From positions 1 to 8,105 of the forward strand of contig JAFARH010000204.1 in assembly GCA_019245555.1 (NCBI GenBank): DNA of 8,105 bases, read 5' to 3'. The translations under genes were made by a program, and so were the position numbers. Under the pieces are notes generated by a model that was not told the origin of the DNA, searched no databases, and worked only from the letters and a program-made list of their open reading frames with translations. This document shows positions 1-6,209 of this stretch, in pieces (position 1 is the stretch's first letter; each line of letters opens with the position of its first letter). The DNA is from Betaproteobacteria bacterium. GTDB lineage: Bacteria > Pseudomonadota > Gammaproteobacteria > Burkholderiales > SG8-39.

Positions 1-1285
1 AGAGATCGCCTTTCGCGACCGCGGTCGTGACCTCCGCGATGTTCCGTACCTGGCCGGTAAGGTTCGCGGCGAGCAGGTTCACGTTATCGGTCAGGTCCTT
101 CCACACGCCGGCCACGCCCGGCACCGTAGCCTGGCCGCCGAGCTTGCCGTCCGTGCCCACTTCGCGAGCAACGCGCACAACTTCGCCGGCGAATGCATTC
201 AGCTGATCGACGAGCGTATTGATCGTGCTCTTGAGCTCGAGGATCTCGCCGCGCGCTTCGGCGGTGATCTTCTTCGAGAGGTCGCCCTTAGCCAGGGCCG
301 TCGTGACCTCCGCGATGTTGCGCACCTGGCCGGTGAGGTTGGCGGCCATGGAGTTCACGTTCTCAGTGAGGTCCTTCCAGACGCCGCCGACACCCTTCAC
401 CGTCGCCTGCCCGCCGAGCTTGCCGTCCGTTCCCACCTCCCGCGCGACGCGCGATACCTCGCCGGCGAAGGCATTGAGCTGATCGACCATCGTGTTGACG
501 GTGCTCTTCAACTCGAGCACCTCGCCCTTCGCCTCCGCGGTGATCTTCTTCGAGAGGTCGCCCTTCGCCACTGCGGTCGTTACATCCGCGATGTTGCGCA
601 CCTGGCCGGTGAGGTTCGCGGCCATCGAGTTCACGTTGTCGGTGAGGTCCTTCCATACGCCCGCGACGCCGGGCACGACCGCCTGACCGCCGAGCTTGCC
701 TTCCGTCCCGACCTCGCGCGCGACGCGTGATACCTCGGAGACGAAGGCGTTTTGCTGATCGACGAGCGTGTTGATCACGCTCTTCATCTCGGCGAACTCG
801 CCTTTGACGTCGACCGTGATCTTCTTCGAGAGATCGCCCCGCGCCACGGCCGCTGCGACCTCCGCGATGTTGCGCACCTGTCCGGTGAGGTTCGCCGCCA
901 TGAAGTTCACGTTGTCGGTGAGGTCCTTCCACACGCCGGCAACGCCGCGCACCTGCGCCTGGCCGCCGAGCTTGCCCTCGGTTCCGACTTCCCTTGCCAC
1001 ACGAGTCACCTCGGCGGCGAACGCGTTCAGCTGGTCGACCATCGTGTTGACGGTCAACTTCACCTCGAGGATCTCGCCTTTCACATCTACCGTGATCTTC
1101 TTCGAGAGGTCGCCCTTCGCGACTGCGGTCGTGACCTCCGCGATGTTGCGCACCTGGCCGGTGAGGTTCGCGGCCATCGAGTTCACATTGTCGGTGAGGT
1201 CCTTCCACACGCCTGCGACACCCGGCACCTGCGCTTGGCCGCCGAGCTTGCCGTCGGTGCCGACCTCGCGCGCGACGCGCGACAC
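1..1285 (-). repeat. Tandem 276-bp repeats encoding 92-residue HAMP units
   Basis: Four complete units (1285-1010, 1009-734, 733-458, 457-182) and a partial fifth (181-1) follow head to tail. The landmark reading gtgatcttcttcgagagg on the plus strand recurs at 264, 540, 816 and 1092, which is exactly 276 bp apart each time, with no indel. A diverged 291-bp unit (1576-1286, five codons longer) precedes them. Most differences between units fall at the GE(I/F/V)xExK segment and in the linker after GGQA. Confidence 0.95.
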
Positions 1286-1759
1286 CTCGGACGAGAAGCT
1301 GTTCAGCTGCCCGACCATCGTGTTCACGACGGTGCTGAGGCGCAGCGCCTCGCCACGCAGCGGCCGGCCTTCGGCTTCGAGCACCATCGTCTGCGAGAGA
1401 TCGCCCTTCGCCACCGCCCCGATCACGCGCGCCACCTCATGCATCGGCAGCATCACGTCGCTCACGAGCGTATTGATCGACTCGACGACATCCGCCCAGC
1501 CGCCGGTCGCCGACGGCACGTTCATGCGATGGTTGAATTGGCCTTCCTTGCCGACGAGCTCCGCGACGCGTGAGATTTCGGCGGCCTTCGCTTCCTCGAG
1601 CTCGACGACGTCATTGAATGCCTGCGCGATCTCGCCGTCGATGCCGGTCATGTTGAGCGGCATGCGGACCGAGAAGTCGCCGCGCTTCAGCTGCCGGAGA
1701 CACTTCAGCAGCTCGCCGCGGTCGAGCATGATTTGCAGGCCTGCGTGGATGGATTCCAT
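1..1759 (-). CDS. HAMP-repeat signalling protein, probably the N-terminal part of a group III-type hybrid histidine kinase (3' end outside window)
   Basis: The frame stays open for 586 codons from ATG 1757-1759 to the left edge, so the C-terminus is missing. The protein starts [18 protein letters not shown] and shows no signal peptide or membrane segment, so it should be cytoplasmic. Residues about 20-158 are diverged HAMP-like units with GDFSVRMPL and AKGDLSQTM motifs. From residue 159 four full 92-residue repeats and one partial repeat follow (159, 251, 343, 435, 527). Each has VARE(V)GT(D/E)[14 protein letters not shown](D/E)[15 protein letters not shown] and [13 protein letters not shown] motifs. 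Such HAMP arrays are known from fungal Nik1/Os-1 osmosensor kinases and bacterial relatives, where alternating HAMP conformations carry the signal to a HisKA-HATPase-REC end. That catalytic end is inferred, not seen. The start is backed by AAGGGAG four bases upstream. It may instead be a different HAMP-array output protein. Confidence 0.85.
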   Translation of the reverse strand, partial: MESIHAGLQIMLDRGELLKCLRQLKRGDFSVRMPLNMTGIDGEIAQAFNDVVELEEAKAAEISRVAELVGKEGQFNHRMNVPSATGGWADVVESINTLVSDVMLPMHEVARVIGAVAKGDLSQTMVLEAEGRPLRGEALRLSTVVNTMVGQLNSFSSEVSRVAREVGTDGKLGGQAQVPGVAGVWKDLTDNVNSMAANLTGQVRNIAEVTTAVAKGDLSKKITVDVKGEILEVKLTVNTMVDQLNAFAAEVTRVAREVGTEGKLGGQAQVRGVAGVWKDLTDNVNFMAANLTGQVRNIAEVAAAVARGDLSKKITVDVKGEFAEMKSVINTLVDQQNAFVSEVSRVAREVGTEGKLGGQAVVPGVAGVWKDLTDNVNSMAANLTGQVRNIADVTTAVAKGDLSKKITAEAKGEVLELKSTVNTMVDQLNAFAGEVSRVAREVGTDGKLGGQATVKGVGGVWKDLTENVNSMAANLTGQVRNIAEVTTALAKGDLSKKITAEARGEILELKSTINTLVDQLNAFAGEVVRVAREVGTDGKLGGQATVPGVAGVWKDLTDNVNLLAANLTGQVRNIAEVTTAVAKGDL

Positions 1760-1763
1760 GGGA

Positions 1764-1770
1764 CTCCCTT
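1764..1770 (-). promoter_or_regulatory. Ribosome binding site of the HAMP-repeat gene
   Basis: AAGGGAG lies four bases before the ATG at 1759-1757 on the minus strand. It fixes the start of the HAMP-repeat protein. No convincing -35/-10 pair is visible between this site and the T-tract at 1810-1814, so the gene may depend on read-through from the upstream operon. Confidence 0.7.
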
Positions 1771-1809
1771 GCGGGGTGTTCTAGCGCTAAGTCTCGGATG
1801 CTACTGGGC

Positions 1810-1855
1810 AAAAACGACACGGGGTATCGGCGAACGGCATCGCCGGCCTGTCGCT
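1810..1855 (-). terminator. Probable intrinsic terminator or attenuator after the response regulator operon
   Basis: Read on the minus strand, an outer stem CGACA (1853-1849) / TGTCG (1819-1815) encloses a perfect inner stem CGGCGA (1845-1840) / TCGCCG (1833-1828) with a 6-nt loop. The outer right arm runs straight into TTTTT (1814-1810). A G-T wobble and an A-T pair can extend the outer stem. It begins about 22 nt past the stop of the response regulator gene at 1877. An internal bulge between the stems makes it imperfect, so partial termination ahead of the HAMP-repeat gene is as likely as a full stop. Inferred by eye only. Confidence 0.5.
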
Positions 1856-1876
1856 GTTTGAACTACAACGAACCGC

Positions 1877-2506
1877 TCAATCGACCAGGTGATGGGCGAT
1901 GGCGTAGTGCATCAACTCCGCGTTCGACTTCATGTTCATCTTGCGAAGGATGCGAGTGCGATGCGTGCTGACTGTGTTCGGAGAAAGAAAGAGCTCGTCG
2001 GCGATCTGCCGCACCGTCTTGCCCGAGGCGATCATCCACATCACCTGGTATTCGCGGTCGGACAGGGTCTCGTGCAGCGGCTTGCCGCGATTGTCTTCGA
2101 GCTCGAGCGCGAGCTTCTCGCCGAGCGTCGGCGTCACATAGCGTCCGCCGCCGGCAACCTTGCGGATCGCGCTCACCAGCTCTTCGGGCGCGCTTTCTTT
2201 CGTCAGATATCCCGCAGCGCCGGCCTTGAGTGCCCTGACCGCATAGCGGTCCTCCGGGTACATCGAAAGGATCAGCACCGCGCGCCCTGGATAGCGCTGG
2301 CGTAGCTCCTTGATGAGCTCGAGCCCGTTCTTGCCGGGCATGTTGTAGTCGAGCACGGCAACTTCCCACGGCACGCGCCGCGAGAGCTCCACCACTTCCT
2401 GGCCGTTGCGAGCTTCGCCCACGACGGTGAGGTCCTGCTCCACGGCGAGCATCTGCCGCAGGCCTTGTCGGACCACTGGATGGTCGTCGGCGATGATGAC
2501 TTTCAC
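1877..2506 (-). CDS. FixJ/NarL-type response regulator (REC + LuxR-type HTH), third gene of the signalling operon
   Basis: Predicted 209-residue DNA-binding response regulator. REC domain at residues 1-120: acidic pair D7/D8, phospho-acceptor D53 in VLDYNMPG, S81 and K103 in the switch positions. The LuxR/GerE helix-turn-helix lies at about 145-205 (LSDREYQVMWMIASGKT, then SPNTVSTHRTRILRKM). I chose GTG 2506-2504 as the start. It gives MKVIIADDHP, which aligns residue for residue with its paralogue at 4283-3654 (both exactly 209 aa, about 55% identical by hand count). AAGG also lies 10 nt upstream of it. The alternative GTG 2515-2513 adds three residues and overlaps the kinase stop as GTGA, but the same AAGG would then be only 1 nt away. 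Translation is probably coupled to the kinase. It likely accepts phosphate from that kinase and controls transcription at unknown targets. Confidence 0.93.
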   Translation of the reverse strand: MKVIIADDHPVVRQGLRQMLAVEQDLTVVGEARNGQEVVELSRRVPWEVAVLDYNMPGKNGLELIKELRQRYPGRAVLILSMYPEDRYAVRALKAGAAGYLTKESAPEELVSAIRKVAGGGRYVTPTLGEKLALELEDNRGKPLHETLSDREYQVMWMIASGKTVRQIADELFLSPNTVSTHRTRILRKMNMKSNAELMHYAIAHHLVD

Positions 2507-2511
2507 TTCGG

Positions 2512-3651
2512 TCACGCCTTCTGCTTCATGGGAATGGAAACCGACACGCGCGTGCCATGACCCGGCGTGCCGGTGATCTTCACTTCGCCGCCGAAAAGCA
2601 GCGCCCGCTCGTGCATGCCGAGCAGGCCCAGCGATTTCTTGCCCGTCACATCTTCGTCGCCTATGCCGACGCCGTTGTCGACGACCTCCAGCGCCACGCG
2701 CTCCTCGCTCAGCGTCAGCTCGATATCCACGCGCGTGGCACGCGAGTGGCGCGCGACGTTCGTGAGGATCTCCTGGAAGATGCGGAACATCGTCGTCGAG
2801 ATGTCGATGTCGATCTTCACTTCCGGCGGCAGCTTGGCGCGGCAGCGGATGCCGGTGCGCTTCTGGAATTCCTTCGCCTGCCAGCCGACGGCCGCGATGA
2901 GACCCATGTCGTCCAGCATCTCCGGGCGCAGCCCAGTCGCGATCTTGCGCACCGTCTGCACCGTCGTGTCGATCAGCTTGCACATCGAGTCCGTCTTCTC
3001 GAGGAGCGGCTTCTCGCGCAGGCGCTTCGCGAGCCAGGTAACTTCCATCTTGAGGCCGGTGAGCACCTGGCCGAGCTCGTCGTGGATCTCGCGCGCTATG
3101 TGGGCCCGCTCCTCTTCCCGGACCGAGATGAGGTGCGCGGCAAGGCGCCGTAATTTCTCTTCCGACTCGCGCAGCCGTTCGGTCTTGCGGTGGAGCTCGA
3201 CGAATACCGCCACTTTGCTTTTCAGTATCTCCGGCACCACAGGCTTCTGCAGATAGTCGACGGCACCGACCTCATACCCGCGGAACATCGAGCTCATTTC
3301 GTCCGCCGCAGCGGTGAGGAAGATGATCGGCGTGAGGCGCGAGCGCTCGCGAGAGCGAATGAGGCGAGCGGTCTCGAAGCCGTCGATGCCTGGCATGCGC
3401 ACATCGAGCAGGATCACCGCGAAGTCGTTCTTCAGCGCGAGGCGCAGCGCCTCTTCGCCCGACTGGGCGATCAGCAGGTTCTGGACGAGGCTGGAGAGGA
3501 GCTCCTGCAGCGCGAAGAGGCTCTTCGGCTCGTCGTCGACGAGCAGAATCTTCGCCTGCGGCGCGGACTCGCTCGCCGTCTCCGGCGAAAAACCGTCAGG
3601 AGTAGATGCGGGCACCGCTGCGCTGCGCGCTGCAGTGGCTGCTTCCGACAT
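2512..3651 (-). CDS. Soluble hybrid histidine kinase: N-terminal REC, coiled coil, HisKA_3, HATPase_c
   Basis: 379 residues from ATG 3651-3649, with AGGG five to six bases upstream and only two bases after the previous gene's stop. A Ser/Ala/Pro-rich tail (1-32) leads to a REC domain at 33-150: D39/D40, phospho-acceptor D83 in LLDVRMPG, T113, K136. A charged coiled-coil-like segment (about 150-182) joins it to a HisKA_3 dimerisation domain with H190 in AREIHDELGQVLTGLK. The ATPase domain follows, with N-box N298 (QEILTNVARHS), G1 box D325-NGVGI and a Gly-rich SLGLLGMHERA. There is no transmembrane or classical sensor domain, so the input is probably phosphorylation of its own REC domain by another kinase. 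Substrates are most likely the two flanking response regulators. All catalytic residues appear intact. A longer frame reading back into the preceding gene is an artefact. Confidence 0.93.
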   Translation of the reverse strand: MSEAATAARSAAVPASTPDGFSPETASESAPQAKILLVDDEPKSLFALQELLSSLVQNLLIAQSGEEALRLALKNDFAVILLDVRMPGIDGFETARLIRSRERSRLTPIIFLTAAADEMSSMFRGYEVGAVDYLQKPVVPEILKSKVAVFVELHRKTERLRESEEKLRRLAAHLISVREEERAHIAREIHDELGQVLTGLKMEVTWLAKRLREKPLLEKTDSMCKLIDTTVQTVRKIATGLRPEMLDDMGLIAAVGWQAKEFQKRTGIRCRAKLPPEVKIDIDISTTMFRIFQEILTNVARHSRATRVDIELTLSEERVALEVVDNGVGIGDEDVTGKKSLGLLGMHERALLFGGEVKITGTPGHGTRVSVSIPMKQKA

Positions 3652-3653
3652 GT

Positions 3654-4283
3654 TCACCCTACGAGCTGGTGGCGGACGGCGTAATGGACGAGCGCGGCGT
3701 TGCTCGCAAGCCCAAGCTTGCGAAGGATCCTCGTGCGATACGTACTGACGGTGCTGGGTGAGAGGCCCATTTCGCGGGCGATCTCGCTGATCTGCTTGCC
3801 CGTCGCGAGCAGCCACATGACGCGATATTCGCGATCGGAGAGTTTCTCGTGCAGCGCCTTCTGCGGATCACTGGAGCATTCCGAAGCCAGGATCTCCGCA
3901 AGCGACGCGGAAACGTACTTGCCGCCATTCGCCACTTTACGGACCGCGGTGGAGAGCTCCTGCGGCGCGCTGTCCTTCGTGATGTAGCCGGCGCCGCCTG
4001 CGCGGAGCACGCGCGAGCCATGCACGTCCTCGGAATGCATCGAGAGGATCAGCACGGGCTTGCCGGGGAATTCCTTCTTGATGTCGCCGAGCAGATCGAG
4101 GCCGCTGCGGCCGGGCATGGAGAAATCGAAGATCGCCATGTCCCATTCCACCTTGCGCGCCATGTCGAGCGCTTCGTCGCCATTCGTGGCTTCACCTACA
4201 ACAGTCGCTGATGGATCAGACGCCAGCATCTGCTTAAGGCCATGGCGAACGATCGGATGGTCGTCGGCGATGAGTATTCTCAT
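3654..4283 (-). CDS. FixJ/NarL-type response regulator (REC + LuxR-type HTH), first gene of the signalling operon
   Basis: Predicted 209-residue DNA-binding response regulator. REC domain: D7/D8, phospho-acceptor D53 in IFDFSMPG, S81 and K103 (YITKDSAP). The LuxR-type HTH lies at about 146-205 (KLSDREYRVMWLLATGKQ, then SPSTVSTYRTRILRKL). The start is ATG 4283-4281 (MRILIADDHP), backed by AAGAGGGA five bases before it (4295-4288). An upstream in-frame ATG at 4352 would add 23 residues with a Pro/Arg-rich, unconserved sequence and would lie in the promoter region, so I reject it. The gene is a tandem paralogue of the regulator at 2506-1877, with the kinase between them. The two HTH recognition segments are nearly the same, so their binding sites may overlap. 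Confidence 0.94.
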   Translation of the reverse strand: MRILIADDHPIVRHGLKQMLASDPSATVVGEATNGDEALDMARKVEWDMAIFDFSMPGRSGLDLLGDIKKEFPGKPVLILSMHSEDVHGSRVLRAGGAGYITKDSAPQELSTAVRKVANGGKYVSASLAEILASECSSDPQKALHEKLSDREYRVMWLLATGKQISEIAREMGLSPSTVSTYRTRILRKLGLASNAALVHYAVRHQLVG

Positions 4284-4287
4284 TGCA

Positions 4288-4295
4288 TCCCTCTT
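4288..4295 (-). promoter_or_regulatory. Ribosome binding site deciding the start of the first response regulator
   Basis: AAGAGGGA on the minus strand, ending four bases before ATG 4283-4281. It favours this start over the upstream in-frame ATG at 4352, which has no comparable site. Confidence 0.7.
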
Positions 4296-4322
4296 TGGTC
4301 TGTCGGGTTCCCTGTGGGGCGG

Positions 4323-4352
4323 AGTATAGGCATGCAGATGACGCTTTGCCAT
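4323..4352 (-). promoter_or_regulatory. Candidate sigma-70 promoter of the signalling operon
   Basis: On the minus strand, ATGGCA (4352-4347, four of six matches to TTGACA) and TATACT (4328-4323, five of six matches to TATAAT) are separated by 18 nt. Transcription would start near 4315, leaving a leader of about 30 nt before the ATG at 4283. It was found by eye and no experiment supports it. Confidence 0.4.
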
Positions 4353-4355
4353 GCC
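4329..4355. promoter_or_regulatory. Inverted repeat around the signalling operon promoter, possible operator
   Basis: GGCATG (4329-4334) and CATGCC (4350-4355) are perfect inverted arms with a 15-nt spacer. One arm abuts the candidate -10 and the other overlaps the candidate -35, where a bound regulator would control or block the promoter. Autoregulation by one of the FixJ-type regulators is possible but is inference only. Confidence 0.3.
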
Positions 4356-4380
4356 TTTTCTCTTTTTTCTTCAAGGCTGT

Positions 4381-4424
4381 AGTGCATATTCGACACGCGT
4401 GTCGGTGATTCTCTGACATGCACT
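4381..4424. promoter_or_regulatory. Perfect 14-bp palindrome nested in a wider inverted repeat in the divergent intergenic region
   Basis: CGACACGCGTGTCG (4391-4404) is a perfect palindrome. It is enclosed by AGTGCAT (4381-4387) and ATGCACT (4418-4424), also perfectly complementary. The element sits between divergent genes, about 100 nt upstream of the signalling operon start and about 57-100 nt upstream of the beta-helix gene start. That is the usual place for a dimeric regulator site shared by both. It could also form a hairpin in RNA. A further 10-bp palindrome, CCGCGCGCGG, lies at 4435-4444. No convincing promoter for the plus-strand gene was seen. Confidence 0.45.
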
Positions 4425-4480
4425 TTTTAGTCTTCCGCGCGCGGTAGACCGCATCTAATCAGGCGAGCAATTCTGAGCGC

Positions 4481-6022
4481 ATGAAATCGCTCGTTTTTCT
4501 AGCGTTGATCGTTCCGTCCGCTCTCTTTGCTGCAGAGCCGCGCGCGATTTCGACGTTCGAATCGATCGGCGTCTATTGGACACCGCCCTCCGATCCCGGA
4601 CCAGGGGGCTGCCCAATCCAGTTTCGTAAAAGCGGAGATGCCTCATGGCGCGAGGGCCTTCCGTTGTGGTTCGACGCCCGCAATCGGGAATGCCGCGGCA
4701 GTCTCGTGCAGCTCGAGCCGGGCACGAAGTATGAAATGAAGGTCGGCGGCACGCTGTTCAGCGCGAGCACATGGAGCGAAAAGTTTCCGATTGCTCGCAC
4801 GGTTAAGGTTGCTTCCAATCAACCGCTCAACATCAGCGACGGCGGCACCGCGTCGGGCTATGTGCTGTACGAGGGCGCAACGATCGAAGGCGGTGACAGC
4901 AACATCACGATCGCGGCGCCGTACGTGATCGTGCGCGGCTTCACACTGAAGGGGGCGAAGCAGGACGCGATCAAGCTGATGCCCGGCGCGCACGACGTCG
5001 TGATCGAAGACAACGACATCAGCGGCTGGGGGCGCTTTCGCTATACGAACAGCAAGGGCTGGCAGATCGGCATGGACATGGACGCCGGCGTGCGCGCCGT
5101 CTGCTCGAAGGATTGGCGGATGGAGCGCACGATCGTGCAGCGGAACCGCATCCACCATCCGCGCTACGGCGCGAACAGCTGGTCGTGGGGACACCCGGCG
5201 GGGCCGCAGGCGCTCACCTACAGCCACTGCGGCGGAAACCACGTGATCCGCTACAACGAGATCTATAGCGAGGACGGGCACTACTTCAACGACGGCATCG
5301 GCGGCGAAGACAACTTCTCCGACATCGGCTTCCCGAACGCCGATAGCGACATCTACGGCAACAAGATCTCGCACGCCTGGGACGATGGTATCGAGTCCGA
5401 GGGCGGCAATCGCAACGTGCGCATTTGGGGCAACTATCTGGATCTCACGGCGACCGGCGTCGCGAGCACGGTCACCCACAACGGCCCGCTCTACGTCTTC
5501 AGAAATGTATACGCCCGGAGCCGGAAGATGTCGGAGCGCGCGCCCGAGGCAGACGATCGCGGTCCCTTTGCGAAGGCCGGACGTACCGACGAGTGGGGCG
5601 GCGGCCGCCGCTACTTCTTCCACAACACATCGCTCGGCGGACCGCAGGGCGCAGGCCAAGGTATTTCCGGAAACAGCGGCCAGCCGCTGACGAATTCCGT
5701 TTCTCGCAACAACCTGTGGCTCATCTGGAAGTCGGGCTGGGAAGCGATCAACGAGGCCGGGGGCTCCGGCAACGACTTCGACTACGATCTCTACAACGGC
5801 AAGCTCAGCACGTATCGCGGCGCGGAGCAGCACGGCATCGAAAGCGAGAAGGCAAATGCCGGCGTCGATCGCGGCGTGCGCATTCCCAACTTCAACGACA
5901 ATTACGTCGGCGCGGCGCCCGACATCGGCGCGCAGGAAAACGGCGCCGTCGCTCTGCGCTTCGGTCTCGATGCAGGCGAAAGTCGGGATGCGGCGACATT
6001 AAGAACGGCGCGCAAACAGTAA
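4481..6022 (+). CDS. Exported right-handed parallel beta-helix protein with Fn3-like N-terminal domain, possibly a polysaccharide lyase
   Basis: 513 residues. A Sec signal peptide, [17 protein letters not shown], is probably cut near A17/A18, so the protein is exported. Residues about 22-110 look like an Fn3-type beta-sandwich ([23 protein letters not shown]) with C44 and C71, which could form a disulfide. From about 115 to 450 there are parallel beta-helix-type rungs: [59 protein letters not shown]. The end carries PDIGAQE (480-486), a C-terminal motif common in beta-helix proteins of the pectate-lyase or chondroitinase-B-like superfamily. Members cleave or bind polysaccharides, but I cannot identify catalytic residues with confidence, so substrate and activity are open. 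The ribosome binding site is weak: only AGGCGAG, 13 nt upstream. It is divergent from the signalling operon and 187 nt before the lyase gene on the same strand. Confidence 0.87.
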   Translation: MKSLVFLALIVPSALFAAEPRAISTFESIGVYWTPPSDPGPGGCPIQFRKSGDASWREGLPLWFDARNRECRGSLVQLEPGTKYEMKVGGTLFSASTWSEKFPIARTVKVASNQPLNISDGGTASGYVLYEGATIEGGDSNITIAAPYVIVRGFTLKGAKQDAIKLMPGAHDVVIEDNDISGWGRFRYTNSKGWQIGMDMDAGVRAVCSKDWRMERTIVQRNRIHHPRYGANSWSWGHPAGPQALTYSHCGGNHVIRYNEIYSEDGHYFNDGIGGEDNFSDIGFPNADSDIYGNKISHAWDDGIESEGGNRNVRIWGNYLDLTATGVASTVTHNGPLYVFRNVYARSRKMSERAPEADDRGPFAKAGRTDEWGGGRRYFFHNTSLGGPQGAGQGISGNSGQPLTNSVSRNNLWLIWKSGWEAINEAGGSGNDFDYDLYNGKLSTYRGAEQHGIESEKANAGVDRGVRIPNFNDNYVGAAPDIGAQENGAVALRFGLDAGESRDAATLRTARKQ

Positions 6023-6068
6023 CTTAAGCTTTTCGGACTACATGCCGTCGTCGTCTCACCACAGATTC

Positions 6069-6085
6069 GTAGTGTTGAAAACTAC
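6069..6085. promoter_or_regulatory. Short inverted repeat upstream of the sigma-54 site, possible activator site
   Basis: GTAGT (6069-6073) and ACTAC (6081-6085) are inverted with a 7-nt spacer. The centre lies about 76 bp upstream of the transcription start predicted from the -24/-12 element, close to where enhancer-binding proteins can sit. The arms are only 5 bp, so chance is a real possibility. No clear terminator for the beta-helix gene was seen between 6023 and this point. Confidence 0.2.
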
Positions 6086-6126
6086 ACGCGAGTAATAAGT
6101 CCCTGATGTAACGCAACTTCTCCCGC

Positions 6127-6142
6127 TGGCATACCCCGTGCT
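6127..6142 (+). promoter_or_regulatory. Probable sigma-54 (RpoN) -24/-12 promoter of the modular lyase gene
   Basis: TGGCATACCCCGTGCT matches the TGGCAC-N5-TTGCW consensus. The invariant GG (6128-6129) and GC (6140-6141) have the required 10-nt gap, TGGCA is complete, and TGC plus the final T match. Deviations are T for C at position 6 and G for the first T of TTGC. Transcription would start near 6153, giving a leader of about 57 nt. Sigma-54 promoters need an AAA+ enhancer-binding activator. The two response regulators in this window lack such a domain. Confidence 0.6.
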
Positions 6143-6151
6143 CTTGTCCCA

Positions 6152-6170
6152 CCGCGAACTACAACCGCGG
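6152..6170 (+). other. Small stem-loop at the predicted transcript start
   Basis: CCGCG (6152-6156) and CGCGG (6166-6170) pair perfectly around a 9-nt loop, right at the 5' end of the mRNA predicted from the sigma-54 site. It may stabilise the transcript or be an operator. It is short enough to be chance in GC-rich DNA. Confidence 0.25.
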
Positions 6171-6195
6171 CGAGACACCTGTATTGCCGCAATCG

Positions 6196-6202
6196 AAGGG
6201 AG
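6196..6202 (+). promoter_or_regulatory. Ribosome binding site of the modular lyase gene
   Basis: AAGGGAG with a 7-nt spacer to ATG 6210. It is a strong site that fixes the start directly ahead of a clear signal peptide. Confidence 0.75.
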
Positions 6203-6209
6203 AAGCTCC

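Noticed and set aside
1..1393. Regularly spaced repeats as a CRISPR array
   Set aside because: The period is 276 bp, the whole unit is conserved and it is coding. There are no short repeats with unique spacers.
768..1784. Long plus-strand open frames across the HAMP repeats, and a minus-strand frame at 363-1208 shifted from the real one
   Set aside because: They repeat every 276 bp because the real minus-strand gene does. The real frame is open from 1759 to the edge, has a good ribosome binding site and gives clear HAMP motifs. The others give Arg- or Ser-rich sequence without domains.
1782..1789. 8-bp palindrome TAGCGCTA ahead of the HAMP-array gene
   Set aside because: It is too short to separate from chance and is not placed on a recognisable promoter.
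2507..2983. N-terminal extension of the second response regulator into the kinase gene
   Set aside because: The extension is out of frame with the intact kinase domain and encodes no domain. The REC domain is complete from MKVIIADDHP.
4334..4354. Sigma-54 site on the minus strand (TGGCA followed by a GC)
   Set aside because: The distance between GG and GC is not the required 10 nt. A sigma-70-type pair fits the same place better.
4643..5833. 396-codon minus-strand open frame opposite the beta-helix gene
   Set aside because: It is a low-information Ala/Val/Arg-rich shadow of GC-rich coding DNA. The plus frame has a signal peptide and a recognisable fold.
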